NCBI GenBank assembly: GCA_045430345.1
Contig: JAILXT010000002.1
Coordinates: 1-64,000 of the forward strand
Reading direction: 5' to 3'
DNA from: Agarilytica sp045430345
Lineage (GTDB): Bacteria > Pseudomonadota > Gammaproteobacteria > Pseudomonadales > Cellvibrionaceae
Length of the DNA: 64,000 nucleotides
Shown: positions 39,523 through 48,914 of the stretch, piece by piece
Layout of the letters: the number at the start of each line of letters is the position of its first letter
Position numbering within the stretch: the stretch's first letter is position 1
Notes under the pieces: generated by a model
What the model was told of the DNA's origin: nothing
The model's database searches: none
What the model saw: only the letters and a program-made list of their open reading frames with translations
Program-made: the position numbers and the translations under genes

Positions 39523-40441
39523 ATTTTGCGCTCGACTGAAAACAGCTGAGCAAGGCTCGGCTCATCGCAACAAGGTATTCATCGTAGGTCTTCACATCCT
39601 TATTCTTGGCCAGTAGGTCGACTTTCACTAAGTCTTTTTCAAACAATGCGGCATAGCGCTGTGCTTGTGCAGATTCCGCTTGGTCAGCCAAGATGCATTG
39701 CACATCCCCCATCTCAGCGCCAAGGCGCGTCAAGCGTTTTGCACTGACCCGCTCGTGAGGCACCTGCGTTAAGGCGAGCGGCGCGAGTATCGAAAACTCC
39801 TCCACCAATTCAGAATAGGCGTTGTGAAAAACCGCAAAGGATCGCGTTGCATAAGGTGCGAGCAAGGCTTGTGCACGTGCGCGGCCTGTCACCAACGTCG
39901 TTTGAAAATGTGTGAGTCGCTTTTGGAGGGCAAGCCTTGCTTCCGGATGATGCTCAATAAGGGTTTTCGCAATCGCCTCCGCATAATGCGACACCGCCGC
40001 GCTACTTAACCAAGGATGCTGAGCCACTTCATCGTGATGGTGGTCGTGGTCAGAATGCGCGTCCCCATCATTTAACATGGCTAATTTTGTGGGCGTGCTC
40101 ACGCCTTTCTTTAGAAAGGTTTCAAACGATGGCCCAACCCAAAGTAGCAGATCCGCATCATTGAGCATCAATGCTTGGCCGATTGTCAGTGAAAAATCGT
40201 GAGGGGATGCCGCGCTTTCGAGCAAAATCCGCGTCTCGACGAGATCTCCCCCTATCTCATCCACGATGAGAGCAAGCGGGCGAATACTGGCAACGACACT
40301 CAAGGGAGCTGATTGTTTCTTGATCGCCTCCTGACCAAATGCAGGCAGAGAAAAAAGAAAAATAGTGAATAAAAACAATACGTTATGACGTAAAAAATGG
40401 TTACTTGGCAAGGTAATTAAGCTCGTATAAAAAACGCACAC
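39521..40441 (-). CDS. znuA: Zinc ABC transporter substrate-binding protein ZnuA
   Basis: About 306 residues from a GTG (a TTG at 40411 is possible; neither has a clear ribosome site). Signal peptide ending F-G-Q-E, so periplasmic. A His/Asp-rich loop (HSDHDHHHDE) follows the first ligand segment (S-P-H-D-F-S), then E-H-H-P-E-A and F-H-N-A-Y, the usual zinc ligands. It delivers zinc to ZnuBC. It is transcribed away from zur-znuCB, with the Zur box between. Confidence 0.93.
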   Translation of the reverse strand: MCVFYTSLITLPSNHFLRHNVLFLFTIFLFSLPAFGQEAIKKQSAPLSVVASIRPLALIVDEIGGDLVETRILLESAASPHDFSLTIGQALMLNDADLLLWVGPSFETFLKKGVSTPTKLAMLNDGDAHSDHDHHHDEVAQHPWLSSAAVSHYAEAIAKTLIEHHPEARLALQKRLTHFQTTLVTGRARAQALLAPYATRSFAVFHNAYSELVEEFSILAPLALTQVPHERVSAKRLTRLGAEMGDVQCILADQAESAQAQRYAALFEKDLVKVDLLAKNKDVKTYDEYLVAMSRALLSCFQSSAK

Positions 40442-40460
40442 ATTTGCGCTTTGAAAAATT

Positions 40461-40475
40461 TGTTATATGATAACA
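40461..40475. promoter_or_regulatory. Zur operator
   Basis: TGTTATATGATAACA, a 6-3-6 perfect palindrome, matches the gammaproteobacterial Zur consensus TGTTATANTATAACA at nearly all positions. It lies in the divergent znuA/zur gap, so it can control both sides. Confidence 0.82.
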
Positions 40476-40558
40476 TAACACTTTTGCTGAAGACCGCATG
40501 ATTTTCAGCGCGTTTCAGCCCATTCCGGCACCGTTAAAGCACAATAGTACAAACAAAA

Positions 40559-41026
40559 ATGCGAGAAGAAGCAAATCTGAAGATCATTACCCGCGCGAAA
40601 GAAATATGCGAGAAGCACAATGTGCGGCTGACCAACCTTCGTGAGCAAGTACTCACTTTATTAATGCTTCACGGTAAACCCATGGGTGCGTACGCACTGA
40701 TGGACCTACTTGAAGAAAGTTCCGATCGCGAGCGCGTCGCACCGCCGACGATATACCGCGCATTGGACTTCTTACTTAAACACCGGCTCGTCCATAAAAT
40801 TCATTCACTCAATGCTTATGTGGTGAATAGTAATCCAAAACGCGAAGACAGCTCGGTGATCTTAATCTGTGCAGGCTGTGGGATTGCGGAAGAAGTCCCC
40901 AACAATACCATCCAGCAGGCCATCAATTTAAGTGCCTCGCAAAATCGCTTCTCGGTGGAGAAACAAGTGATCGAAATCAGCGGCAAGTGTAACGAATGCC
41001 GTATACAGGAGCGCGCTCATGGATAG
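40559..41026 (+). CDS. zur: Zinc uptake regulator Zur (Fur family)
   Basis: 155 residues. Winged-helix domain with LTNLREQVLTLLM and PPTIYRALDFLLKHRLVHKI, then C-A-G-C-G and G-K-C-N-E-C, the structural zinc site of Zur. It represses the zinc transporter when zinc is sufficient. It overlaps znuC by 8 bases, so zur-znuC-znuB is one operon, and it should bind the palindrome at 40461. Confidence 0.94.
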   Translation: MREEANLKIITRAKEICEKHNVRLTNLREQVLTLLMLHGKPMGAYALMDLLEESSDRERVAPPTIYRALDFLLKHRLVHKIHSLNAYVVNSNPKREDSSVILICAGCGIAEEVPNNTIQQAINLSASQNRFSVEKQVIEISGKCNECRIQERAHG

Positions 41027-41780
41027 CATGCCATTGATGCAGCTCAATTCTATAAGCTATGAGGTCCAGGGCCGCACCATTCTCGATAAGGTGAGCTTGA
41101 GCTTAATGCCGAAAGAGATCGTTACCATCATCGGCCCTAACGGTGCAGGTAAAAGCACCTTGGTAAAACTGCTGTTAGGGCTGATAAAACCCACATCGGG
41201 CCAGTTCGAACGGCAGACTAAGCTAACGATCGGCTATGTACCCCAAAAACTGTCTTTAGACGTAACACTCCCAATGAAAGTGTCGCGTTTTTTAAGCCTC
41301 GCCCAAGTGAATAAAGCACAGCGTTACGAGGCCTTGGACTTTTTAAATATTCGTCACTTAGCGGCACGGCAGATTCATAAATTGTCTGGCGGCGAACTGC
41401 AACGGGTGCTGCTCGCTCGCGCAATCGCGCGCTCGCCCGATATTCTTGTACTAGATGAACCCTTACAAGGCGTTGACGTTACCGGGCAAATAGAGCTTTA
41501 CCGTTTAATCGCGTCTATGCGTGAACAGCTTGGCTGTGCCATAGTGATGGTGTCCCACGATTTACATTTAGTAATGGCCCAAACGGATTCCGTGATTTGT
41601 TTAAATCATCACGTCTGCTGCCATGGCCAGCCAGAAAATGTTTCCCAGCATCCTGAATATTTAAAATTATTCGGGCAACGCGCTGTTGAAGACATCGCGG
41701 TATATCAACACCACCATGATCATCATCATGATATACACGGCGACGCCGTGAGCTGCGACGACGGGTGTCACCATGGCTGA
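41019..41780 (+). CDS. znuC: Zinc ABC transporter ATP-binding protein ZnuC
   Basis: 253 residues. Walker A GPNGAGKST, signature L-S-G-G-E-L-Q-R, Walker B DILVLDEPLQGVD and switch His in V-S-H-D-L. The C-terminus is unusual: a His/Asp-rich tail YQHHHDHHHDIHGD followed by C-D-D-G-C-H-H-G that could bind zinc and tune the ATPase. It overlaps both neighbours by 8 bases. Confidence 0.95.
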   Translation: MDSMPLMQLNSISYEVQGRTILDKVSLSLMPKEIVTIIGPNGAGKSTLVKLLLGLIKPTSGQFERQTKLTIGYVPQKLSLDVTLPMKVSRFLSLAQVNKAQRYEALDFLNIRHLAARQIHKLSGGELQRVLLARAIARSPDILVLDEPLQGVDVTGQIELYRLIASMREQLGCAIVMVSHDLHLVMAQTDSVICLNHHVCCHGQPENVSQHPEYLKLFGQRAVEDIAVYQHHHDHHHDIHGDAVSCDDGCHHG

Positions 41781-42558
41781 TTTTTTATTTTACGCGCTTG
41801 TTGTCGGTATTAGCATTGCCATTATTTCTGGTCCGCTCGGCGCATTTGCCGTGTGGCGACGCATGTCGTATTTTGGCGATACCTTGGCCCACTCAGCGTT
41901 GATCGGTGTTGCCCTGGGTTTATTTCTTGAAATTAACGTGACGCTCTCCATCATCATCGCCAGCGGCATCGTTGCCATACTCCTTGTGCTGTTGGAAAAA
42001 AAGAACACGCTCTCGACAGATACGTTACTCGGTGTACTTTCTCATGGCGCCTTGGCCCTTGGTCTGATCTGCGTCAGTTTATATTCCGACACCCGTATTA
42101 ATTTATACGGGTATTTATTCGGTGATTTTTTAACGGTGACCGTTAATGAAGTCGTGGCGATTGTCGTCGCGGTTGCGGCTATTTCTATTGCACTTATCGC
42201 GCTATGGAAACCCTTATTAATGCTTGCCGTAGATGAAGACCTCGCCACCGTCGAAGGCAGAAATGTTACACGTTTAAAAATTATATTAATGTTAATGATC
42301 GCGTGTCTTATCGCGCTAGCCATGAAGATTGTGGGTGTGATGTTAATCACCGCACTTCTCATTATTCCTGCCGCCACGGCAAGACGTTTTTCTACTTCGC
42401 CAGAAGCCATGGCTATTCTCGCGTCGATTATCGGCATGAGTTCCGTTTGCATCGGATTATATGCATCGTATATTTGGGATGTTCCCGCCGGTCCGGCGGT
42501 GGTATTAGGCGCGCTCGCTATATTTTCAGTAAGCGCGGTCGTGCCGCAGAAAGCGTAG
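41773..42558 (+). CDS. znuB: Zinc ABC transporter permease ZnuB
   Basis: 261 residues with eight or nine membrane helices of the ABC-3 family. GPLGAFAVWRRMSYFGDTLAHSALIGVALG at the N-terminus and ALLIIPAATARRFS near residue 195 are typical. It forms the zinc channel with ZnuC. Last gene of the operon. Confidence 0.95.
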   Translation: MADFLFYALVVGISIAIISGPLGAFAVWRRMSYFGDTLAHSALIGVALGLFLEINVTLSIIIASGIVAILLVLLEKKNTLSTDTLLGVLSHGALALGLICVSLYSDTRINLYGYLFGDFLTVTVNEVVAIVVAVAAISIALIALWKPLLMLAVDEDLATVEGRNVTRLKIILMLMIACLIALAMKIVGVMLITALLIIPAATARRFSTSPEAMAILASIIGMSSVCIGLYASYIWDVPAGPAVVLGALAIFSVSAVVPQKA

Positions 42559-42584
42559 ATGTTTTCTCTTAGAAATATATTATG

Positions 42585-44135
42585 CTAAGGCACAATCGGG
42601 ATTAATAAGGTAAAACAACTGCCCTCGCCCACGGTGCTTTTGACATCGATACGTCCACCGTGGCGTTTCGCAAAAAACGCGCTGATTGCCAAACCTAAAC
42701 CCGTGCCTTCGACGGTGCGCGACGTTGCTGAATCTATCTGCACGAAGTTGCCAAACAAACGCTCTTGATCTTCTTCACTGATCCCGATACCCGTATCTTT
42801 AATACCGATGGCAATCGCATCTCCCACTTCAATATCTTGCGTTAAGGAAAGACTTAGCGTCACGCTACCATCCTTGGTGTATTTAATCGCGTTCGATACC
42901 AAATTCATCACGATCTGAGTAAAACGTTTTGGGTCAACTTCTGTTTTTACCGTATCGCATTCCGATTCAAATTCAAACGCGAGATTATGGTTCATGGCGA
43001 TCGGTAATAATTGGTCAAATACATTTCTAAGTAACACAGCAACATCCACCGGCTCCAAGAATATTTCCATTTGGCCCACTTCAATTTTAGACATATCCAA
43101 AATATCATTAATGAGCTTTAACAAGTGATCGCCATTACGCCGGATCGCATCGAGCTGTTTGGCTTCTTTATCAGAAAGTCGACCATCGAGCTTTTTCATC
43201 AAACGGCCAGTGTAACCGATCACCGAGTTCATTGGTGTTCTCAGTTCGTGAGACATCGTGGCTAAAAACATGGTTTTTGCACGGCTCGCCGCCTCGGCTT
43301 TTTGTTCCGCTTCGATGCCTCTCACACGCGCCTCGAAACAATTCCCCAATACCGCAAGGTTATCCGTTAAGCGGCCATGCCGAGCGGGATCATCTTGCGG
43401 CATATTGTGGATCATAATTGATCCATGCTCGTAGGAAATAATCATTTCCTTTCCGAGGTCAATGACCCGTTTTGTATCATGGTACTTTAATAAAGTGTCT
43501 TTTAGTTCTTGTGACACAACACCCGAAGATGACTGCACAGTAACCTCATCATCCACAATAACGAGCGCACTGCACTCCAACAAAAAGCTTTCTGTTGTTT
43601 CAAACAGAGCAAAAAACAACTCATCATAGGTTTTGCATTTATAAGATCTCAAGATAAAACGTGATATTTCACCCAGCTCACTGCTGTGTGCCATGGATAA
43701 CAATGCAATTTCGCTGGCTTCATTTAAATCACGGGAAAGTTTTTTATGCGAATCCGTGCGAGCGATAATCCTATTTAGTTTTATCGCGAGGGATTCAGGG
43801 GGAAATTGAACGTCGAGAAAATCATCATGCGCGTGAATCAATGGCTCCAACTCATTCGTCACCCCTTGATTCAACAACAATAACACCGGGTGGCGCTTAT
43901 CAATAGCAAGCCCACTCACTTTTAGCGCATTCAACCCTTCCAATACCTGCGCAACATCATCCACCGGGACAATAACTGGCGTGGTCGGCTTTAACAGCAA
44001 CTTGGGGTCATTATTTGAACCAGGGATATCTTTCCAACGATCACAACAATGCACATCATACAAACCGTCTAGGCTTTTTAGCACTGCGGCTTTAAGTGCT
44101 GGGTCATTGCCTTCAAGTAAATGAACCGTTTGCAT
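42585..44135 (-). CDS. Soluble hybrid-type histidine kinase with degenerate receiver
   Basis: 516 residues, no membrane helix. Residues 1-130 resemble a receiver lacking the phosphoacceptor (HPVLLLLNQGV and F-P-P-E-S-L-A-I-K-L where KPF would be). Residues about 150-278 are a module also found in the adjacent regulator (44192). A kinase core follows: MFLATMSHELRTPMNSVIGY with the phospho-His, NLVSNAIKYTKDG, KDTGIGISEED and GTGLGLAISAFFA. Preceded on the same strand by the regulator with 56 bases between, so the two are one operon. Confidence 0.9.
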   Translation of the reverse strand: MQTVHLLEGNDPALKAAVLKSLDGLYDVHCCDRWKDIPGSNNDPKLLLKPTTPVIVPVDDVAQVLEGLNALKVSGLAIDKRHPVLLLLNQGVTNELEPLIHAHDDFLDVQFPPESLAIKLNRIIARTDSHKKLSRDLNEASEIALLSMAHSSELGEISRFILRSYKCKTYDELFFALFETTESFLLECSALVIVDDEVTVQSSSGVVSQELKDTLLKYHDTKRVIDLGKEMIISYEHGSIMIHNMPQDDPARHGRLTDNLAVLGNCFEARVRGIEAEQKAEAASRAKTMFLATMSHELRTPMNSVIGYTGRLMKKLDGRLSDKEAKQLDAIRRNGDHLLKLINDILDMSKIEVGQMEIFLEPVDVAVLLRNVFDQLLPIAMNHNLAFEFESECDTVKTEVDPKRFTQIVMNLVSNAIKYTKDGSVTLSLSLTQDIEVGDAIAIGIKDTGIGISEEDQERLFGNFVQIDSATSRTVEGTGLGLAISAFFAKRHGGRIDVKSTVGEGSCFTLLIPIVP

Positions 44136-44191
44136 AGCTGAAGCGTCTCTTTTCTCTAACCTGAAAAACTAGGAACGAACTGACGGGCGAC

Positions 44192-45319
44192 TTAACCTTT
44201 GGCTAACTTATCCAACTCCGCAACAAATCCGTCAAAAGATTTCACTACACTAGCGGTCATATCGGATAAGTTACGTATCTCTTCTCCACTTTTATACAAG
44301 ACTTCCATGATGGCTTTTTCTTGATCGTCTTCTAAACCAAGGCTAAAGATTAACTCTTCGAATTTATTACTGAGCGTGTCAATTACCCGCGCGGTTACCG
44401 CTTCTTGCTGATCGATTAGCCCACGAATTTCTTTAAGCTCATCCTGGCTGCTCAAAATAACGGTTTGAAGACCGCCACGGCGTTCTTCTTCTAGCTGAAG
44501 CTCAATCTCTAAAGATTTAGTACAAGCCTCAGACCCGCTGATCAGAACGATTAGATGATCTTTAATACGACCATAAACATCGGGTTTATCTAGCGGCATA
44601 TTTTTTACAAGTAAGGAAATATTTTTTCCATTCACTAACGTACGTGCGCCGAAATCAAGCACACGCTCACCGTCACGGAAATTTTCAAATACACGCGCCT
44701 CTATTGAGCCTTTCTCACAGCCAAAATATTCATCCTGATAACCACAGCGGATATTCACGCAACAATTCAAACCAAAACTCTGCAAGACCTCCAGTAAACC
44801 TTTCGCCAAAGACTGCGTAGATTTAAAGGTAAAGCTGGCTTGTAGAAACTGAATAATTTGCCCAAGCTCGGCGCTGCTCGTCATCGCCTGGTAGGCTGTG
44901 CTCATCGCCTCCTTATTGCGTTCCTCAAACTCAATCATCTGCTGACGCCGTTCAAGGACTTTATGAACGATCTCTTCGATGATCTCATCAACAAAAGGCT
45001 TGGTAACGTAATCTTCAGCCCCCGCCTCGTAACCCGTCAAACGCTCCTCCGGCGAGGCCAAAGCGGTGACGAAGACGATTGGGATGAGGGCCGTTTCTGG
45101 GCTGCCTTTTAACTGCCGACACACCTCATAACCGTCCATTTCGGGCATGTTGACGTCTAGGAGAATAATATCCGGATGCTCGACTGGGCACAGATCCAAG
45201 CACTTTTGACCGCTTTCTGCACTCACCACATCGTAGTCATCTTCAAAGATGTCTTCCAACAATTCACGATTGTCGGTGTTATCGTCTACAACCAGTATTT
45301 TTAGGGGCTTGTCGGCCAT
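44192..45319 (-). CDS. Response regulator with shared GAF-like module
   Basis: 375 residues. Receiver domain with D12/D13, phosphoacceptor D55 (ILLDVNMPEMDG), threonine in V-T-A-L and K-P-F. Residues about 148-275 match the kinase module downstream: SSAELGQIIQFL, RVLDFGARTLV, V-K-N-M-P-L-D-K-P and GRIKDHLIVL in the same order. A coiled-coil C-terminus (about 280-375) follows. It has no DNA-binding domain; it probably talks to the kinase through the shared module. Confidence 0.88.
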   Translation of the reverse strand: MADKPLKILVVDDNTDNRELLEDIFEDDYDVVSAESGQKCLDLCPVEHPDIILLDVNMPEMDGYEVCRQLKGSPETALIPIVFVTALASPEERLTGYEAGAEDYVTKPFVDEIIEEIVHKVLERRQQMIEFEERNKEAMSTAYQAMTSSAELGQIIQFLQASFTFKSTQSLAKGLLEVLQSFGLNCCVNIRCGYQDEYFGCEKGSIEARVFENFRDGERVLDFGARTLVNGKNISLLVKNMPLDKPDVYGRIKDHLIVLISGSEACTKSLEIELQLEEERRGGLQTVILSSQDELKEIRGLIDQQEAVTARVIDTLSNKFEELIFSLGLEDDQEKAIMEVLYKSGEEIRNLSDMTASVVKSFDGFVAELDKLAKG

Positions 45320-45549
45320 AATCCGTATTACTGCATTAGCGGAAAGGAGAGGTTTAGATTTGAGTATAGCTCACGATCAGCCCCTATCTAGGCGCCTTTT
45401 TGTCGCAAGAAACGTTGGAAAAGAGAAAGCCCGAGTGGGCCAAATAAGAGAGGAAAAGCGGAAAGAAACTAGGCAGAGGAGTAACTGGGCAGACAACATC
45501 ACTGGTGACTGCCCAAACGAATATTCAACCAGAGCGATGCCCCCAGGCA

Positions 45550-46134
45550 TTATGCTCCCAGCAATAATGCCTCTTCCAAGGTCAGAGATTCCGCACCTGA
45601 CTTACTGATCTTTAAGATCTGGCGGCGATTCTTACTGCGACTGCTGCTCATATGAATCCAGGCAGGCTCGCCATCGGACCCGTACTCATGAATCAACTGA
45701 TCAATGTCCAGCTCGTTCATATAGATTGCCGCAGCGGCAAATAGGTAAAAGTTAGAATTCACCTGGCTGCGCATCGGACGGCCGATCTTTTCATAGACTT
45801 GGTTTTCTACGATACGCTTATAGCGCCCCAAGGACGGGCTCGTTCTTATGGCATTGGAGAGCGTAACGTCTGCCGCTTCGCCCGCGACATGTTGGCTGGT
45901 TGGCTTGCTGCCAATATGCGTATTCAACAAAGGGCTGCGGTAACCGCTGGTGATCGACATCGGGGTTTGCATCAAGGTGCGCAAGGGCTGCAAACAAGTC
46001 TCAGCAAGATAACCGAGGTTAGAAATCACCTCTTCGGTGGGTGCGTTTTGCTGCTCTAGCATCTCCCCGCCCTGACGCTCAGCGGTTTGGGAAATAATAA
46101 ATTCTTGTAACGAAAAATTGTCTGACAATCTCAT
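45550..46134 (-). CDS. M15 peptidase/endolysin-like protein
   Basis: 194 residues. A peptidase M15 (D-Ala-D-Ala carboxypeptidase-type) pattern: SITSGYRSPLLN, S-Q-H-V-A-G-E-A-A-D-V with His and Asp zinc ligands, and W-I-H-M-S in place of the usual late H. Phage endolysins share this form. It has no signal peptide, which fits holin-dependent release by the gene just upstream (46243). No other phage gene is near. Confidence 0.85.
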   Translation of the reverse strand: MRLSDNFSLQEFIISQTAERQGGEMLEQQNAPTEEVISNLGYLAETCLQPLRTLMQTPMSITSGYRSPLLNTHIGSKPTSQHVAGEAADVTLSNAIRTSPSLGRYKRIVENQVYEKIGRPMRSQVNSNFYLFAAAAIYMNELDIDQLIHEYGSDGEPAWIHMSSSRSKNRRQILKISKSGAESLTLEEALLLGA

Positions 46135-46242
46135 CAGGCTTTCCTTTTATCCATTTCGGTTGGTCATCTGTTTAACCAACGTAAAATTAGAGGAGCACAC
46201 CGCCAACACTAGACGATGTGCCTACCGATATAAAACAATGCG

Positions 46243-46878
46243 TTAGCGGCGTCTAAACGCGCCTTTGCGATGACGGAATGCACGACGCTTTTCTTTCTCA
46301 GTGAAGTCGCTGTCACTCTCCTCGTCTTCATCATCTGTTGTCATACCGGCTTCAATTTTCATCTGACGTGTGCGCTCTCGTTCAACTTCCATATCCGCAT
46401 GCGCTTGCTTCTTGCTCTCTTCAACTTTGCCGTTGGAGTATTGGCCGATCGCATGCTGAACTGCACGACCACCGAACCAGAAACCGATCACGTATTGGAA
46501 GATCGTCCATAAATCCGGCGGTATCGATTTCATATTCTCGCCAACTGCAGCGGCCATTTCACCGTTAAACATAAACAAGGTAATAATCACGATCACCCAT
46601 ACCGTAATAAAAGGACGAATCGCCCCCCTCATAAACTGCACGACCGGATGCACGTTGTCGCCACTGCCTTCATAGCTCAATACAAACTGGCGAAACTCCC
46701 GATCCGGGCGCCCCACTTGATCGAGCAAATACTTATTCATTTCGAGCTTCCATTGCTCCTTCATTGCATCAAATTCCATACGCGTGATCTCGCGCTTATC
46801 GGATGATGACTTCCATTTGATAATACCGTCGATACCTTTACTGATCAGGCTCGACAAGACGGGAATAGGGAAAGACAT
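46243..46878 (-). CDS. 3TM-type holin-like protein
   Basis: 211 residues. Two clear membrane segments in the middle (about 90-107 and 124-145), with flanking charged segments, and a long charged C-terminus (DEDEESDSDFTEKEKRR ending R-R-R). The layout resembles phage/prophage 3TM-holin proteins. Paired with the M15 peptidase 108 bases downstream, it looks like a lysis cassette without phage. Confidence 0.75.
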   Translation of the reverse strand: MSFPIPVLSSLISKGIDGIIKWKSSSDKREITRMEFDAMKEQWKLEMNKYLLDQVGRPDREFRQFVLSYEGSGDNVHPVVQFMRGAIRPFITVWVIVIITLFMFNGEMAAAVGENMKSIPPDLWTIFQYVIGFWFGGRAVQHAIGQYSNGKVEESKKQAHADMEVERERTRQMKIEAGMTTDDEDEESDSDFTEKEKRRAFRHRKGAFRRR

Positions 46879-47256
46879 GGCGTTTAGTCTCCGTTTAATA
46901 CGTGAACGAATTTCAATTTCTAAGGGCTAAAATATGAGCGGACTCAAACTATCAGAGTTCCAGGGGGCAAACAAATAGTTTGGCGCCATTTTTAACGAGA
47001 GAGGCATATTTACTATCCGCTTGATGGATATGCAGATCTAAGGTTAATCTATGGATAAATTAAGCGATGGGTTAACATCATAGGCGCGCAGTTGGCGCCT
47101 AAATCTCCTTTGAGTTTCAGCGAAGACTTTAGGTTTAACCTACAAGCTAAGCTAACCGGCAATTTATGTAGGCATCGCCTCTTTCACGATATGAGATTCT
47201 TAATTTGGAAATGCGTTATCTAAACACACGCCAGGAAATAATATTGTTAAGTTTCT
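46879..47256. other. Intergenic region (378 bases), no gene seen
   Basis: Divergent upstream region of the holin-like gene (minus) and the SEL1 gene (plus). It holds one short hairpin, TAGGCGC/GCGCCTA, near 47080, and AT-rich sequence. The heptamer GTTAAGT at 47246-47252, just before the SEL1 start, matches the integron core consensus (see findings). Confidence 0.6.
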
Positions 47257-47517
47257 ATGAGCCTTGAAGAGCTATTAAATAAAGCATCACAAAAACTTCT
47301 TGAGGGAAACGGAAAGGAAGCCGAAGAGCTGTACTTGAAGGCTTGCGAAATGGGCAGTGGGAATGCGGCTCATAATTTAGGCGTGCTATACCAAACTGGC
47401 GCCCCTGGAGTTAAGCCGGACTATTCAAAATTTCAATACTGGCTCAATGTTGCATTCGAATCAGGATTTGAAGAAACTATTTCAAATGATCCCGAGTGGT
47501 TCAGACCAAAAACTTAA
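47257..47517 (+). CDS. SEL1-type TPR-like small protein
   Basis: 86 residues. A SEL1-like repeat is visible (EELYLKACEMGSGNAAHNLGVLYQTG), with a partial second. No signal peptide, so it is cytosolic, and it likely mediates protein contacts. First of the small plus-strand genes of the accessory block. The stop at 47515 precedes GGTTAAAT and the next gene by 35-54 bases. Confidence 0.75.
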   Translation: MSLEELLNKASQKLLEGNGKEAEELYLKACEMGSGNAAHNLGVLYQTGAPGVKPDYSKFQYWLNVAFESGFEETISNDPEWFRPKT

Positions 47518-47570
47518 AAAACGGATCAATCCGACCGCCACTTAGTCGGGGGTTAAATGCTAAGGACGCT

Positions 47571-48338
47571 ATGAGTAATACACTAAGATCAGCCGGATTA
47601 TTCGGAATACTAATGTTTGGAGCCCTACTCTCTATTACCGTTGTATCACCGAAAGTTATCGAAGAATCTGCAAAAGGCTTCGTGAAATATCAGATTGAGA
47701 AAGAGGTCAGAGAAAGGCAGCAGACCCTGTCTGACTCTAGTGTTGCAAGCAAAGCACTGAGTATTACCAAAAATCTTGGATTAGAATCAGAACAAATCCG
47801 GAAAAATTTAGACAATAACCTGCCTGAGAAAATTGCAAGCGTTATTGCCTCTATGTGCGGCTATGATTGTGAAAGAAAAAAGGCATTAGCTAATTCAATT
47901 ACTTCAGGTTACCTGGATCGCCTTAAGCGCATCAGGATTGCTCAAGATACGCTCGGCGAGCTAATCAAGGGCAAGTACGTAGAAATAGTTGGTAATTTAA
48001 AATTAGATCTCCGTATATTTCTAGGGTCAAATTTTTCGATGTTCCTTATACTCTTGGTCATATCCTTTGCAAAGCCGAAAGCAATGACTCATTTATTCTT
48101 ACCTGGGTTACTTTTGGTTTTAGCTACCATGATATCCTCGGCAATATACATATATGGCCAAGATTGGTTCTATACCGTTTTATACAATGACTATATGGGG
48201 TTTGGATACTTAACCTACCTTTCTGTTATCTTTGGCGTATTGGTAGATATCGCCCTAAATAAAGCGCGGGTTACAACTGAGGTAATAAACGGTATAGCTA
48301 ATGCTTTGGGTTCGGCATTTTCGGTATTCCCTTGCTAG
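47571..48338 (+). CDS. Membrane protein, unknown, 255 aa
   Basis: 255 residues from the ATG at 47571 (AAGGA upstream); a longer frame from 47496 overlaps the previous gene and is rejected. One N-terminal membrane helix, a long soluble helical segment (about 40-140) with two adjacent Cys (M-C-G-Y-D-C-E), then three membrane helices (about 145-225). No family recognised. It may be a small membrane sensor or stress protein; nothing decides. Confidence 0.7.
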   Translation: MSNTLRSAGLFGILMFGALLSITVVSPKVIEESAKGFVKYQIEKEVRERQQTLSDSSVASKALSITKNLGLESEQIRKNLDNNLPEKIASVIASMCGYDCERKKALANSITSGYLDRLKRIRIAQDTLGELIKGKYVEIVGNLKLDLRIFLGSNFSMFLILLVISFAKPKAMTHLFLPGLLLVLATMISSAIYIYGQDWFYTVLYNDYMGFGYLTYLSVIFGVLVDIALNKARVTTEVINGIANALGSAFSVFPC

Positions 48339-48415
48339 GCACACTAAAAAATGTATCGAGTCGCTGCTAAAGCTGCTGGGACACCCACTATAAACGCGTT
48401 AAATTAAGAGTAATT

Positions 48416-48817
48416 ATGGAAATAGAAGAAACACTCTATAAAACGGTAGTGGCACTAATTGAGCAAAGATACCCCTCCGGTGATGGGGTGGCTGTAGCGA
48501 TGAAAACCGACAAGGGAAATATTCTTACCAGCGTTTCTCCAGACACAAAAAACGACGCGCTATCTTTGTGTGCAGAAGTTGGTGCGAGCTTGGAGGCACA
48601 TAAACTTAACGAAAAAATTACTCACTCTCTATGCGTTTGTCGAGAGGATGATAAGATTATCGTATTAAGCCCTTGTGGTATCTGTTCAGAAAGACTTGCT
48701 CACTGGGGCGGGGATGTAAAAGTCGCTATTTCGAACCCAGAAAATACACTAATATTTAAACCCTTACGGGAATTGCTTCCGCACCATTGGTCTCAAGTGA
48801 ATGGCGAAAACCTCTAA
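48416..48817 (+). CDS. Cytidine deaminase-like protein
   Basis: 133 residues. Zinc/proton-shuttle pattern C52-A-E54 and P86-C87-G-I-C90, the deaminase signature of the cytidine deaminase/blasticidin-S deaminase type. The length suits the short family. The N-terminal strand order also fits. Substrate unknown. Blasticidin-like deaminases are common as mobile resistance genes, but this is inference. Confidence 0.8.
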   Translation: MEIEETLYKTVVALIEQRYPSGDGVAVAMKTDKGNILTSVSPDTKNDALSLCAEVGASLEAHKLNEKITHSLCVCREDDKIIVLSPCGICSERLAHWGGDVKVAISNPENTLIFKPLRELLPHHWSQVNGENL

Positions 48818-48914
48818 TAAGCAATCGACCTAAGCGCTTGCTTTGTCAGCAAGGTCTCACCAAGTATTGCCTAGCCCGCCAGTAATTACAACGTTAGCTT
48901 ACGAATGGTCACAT

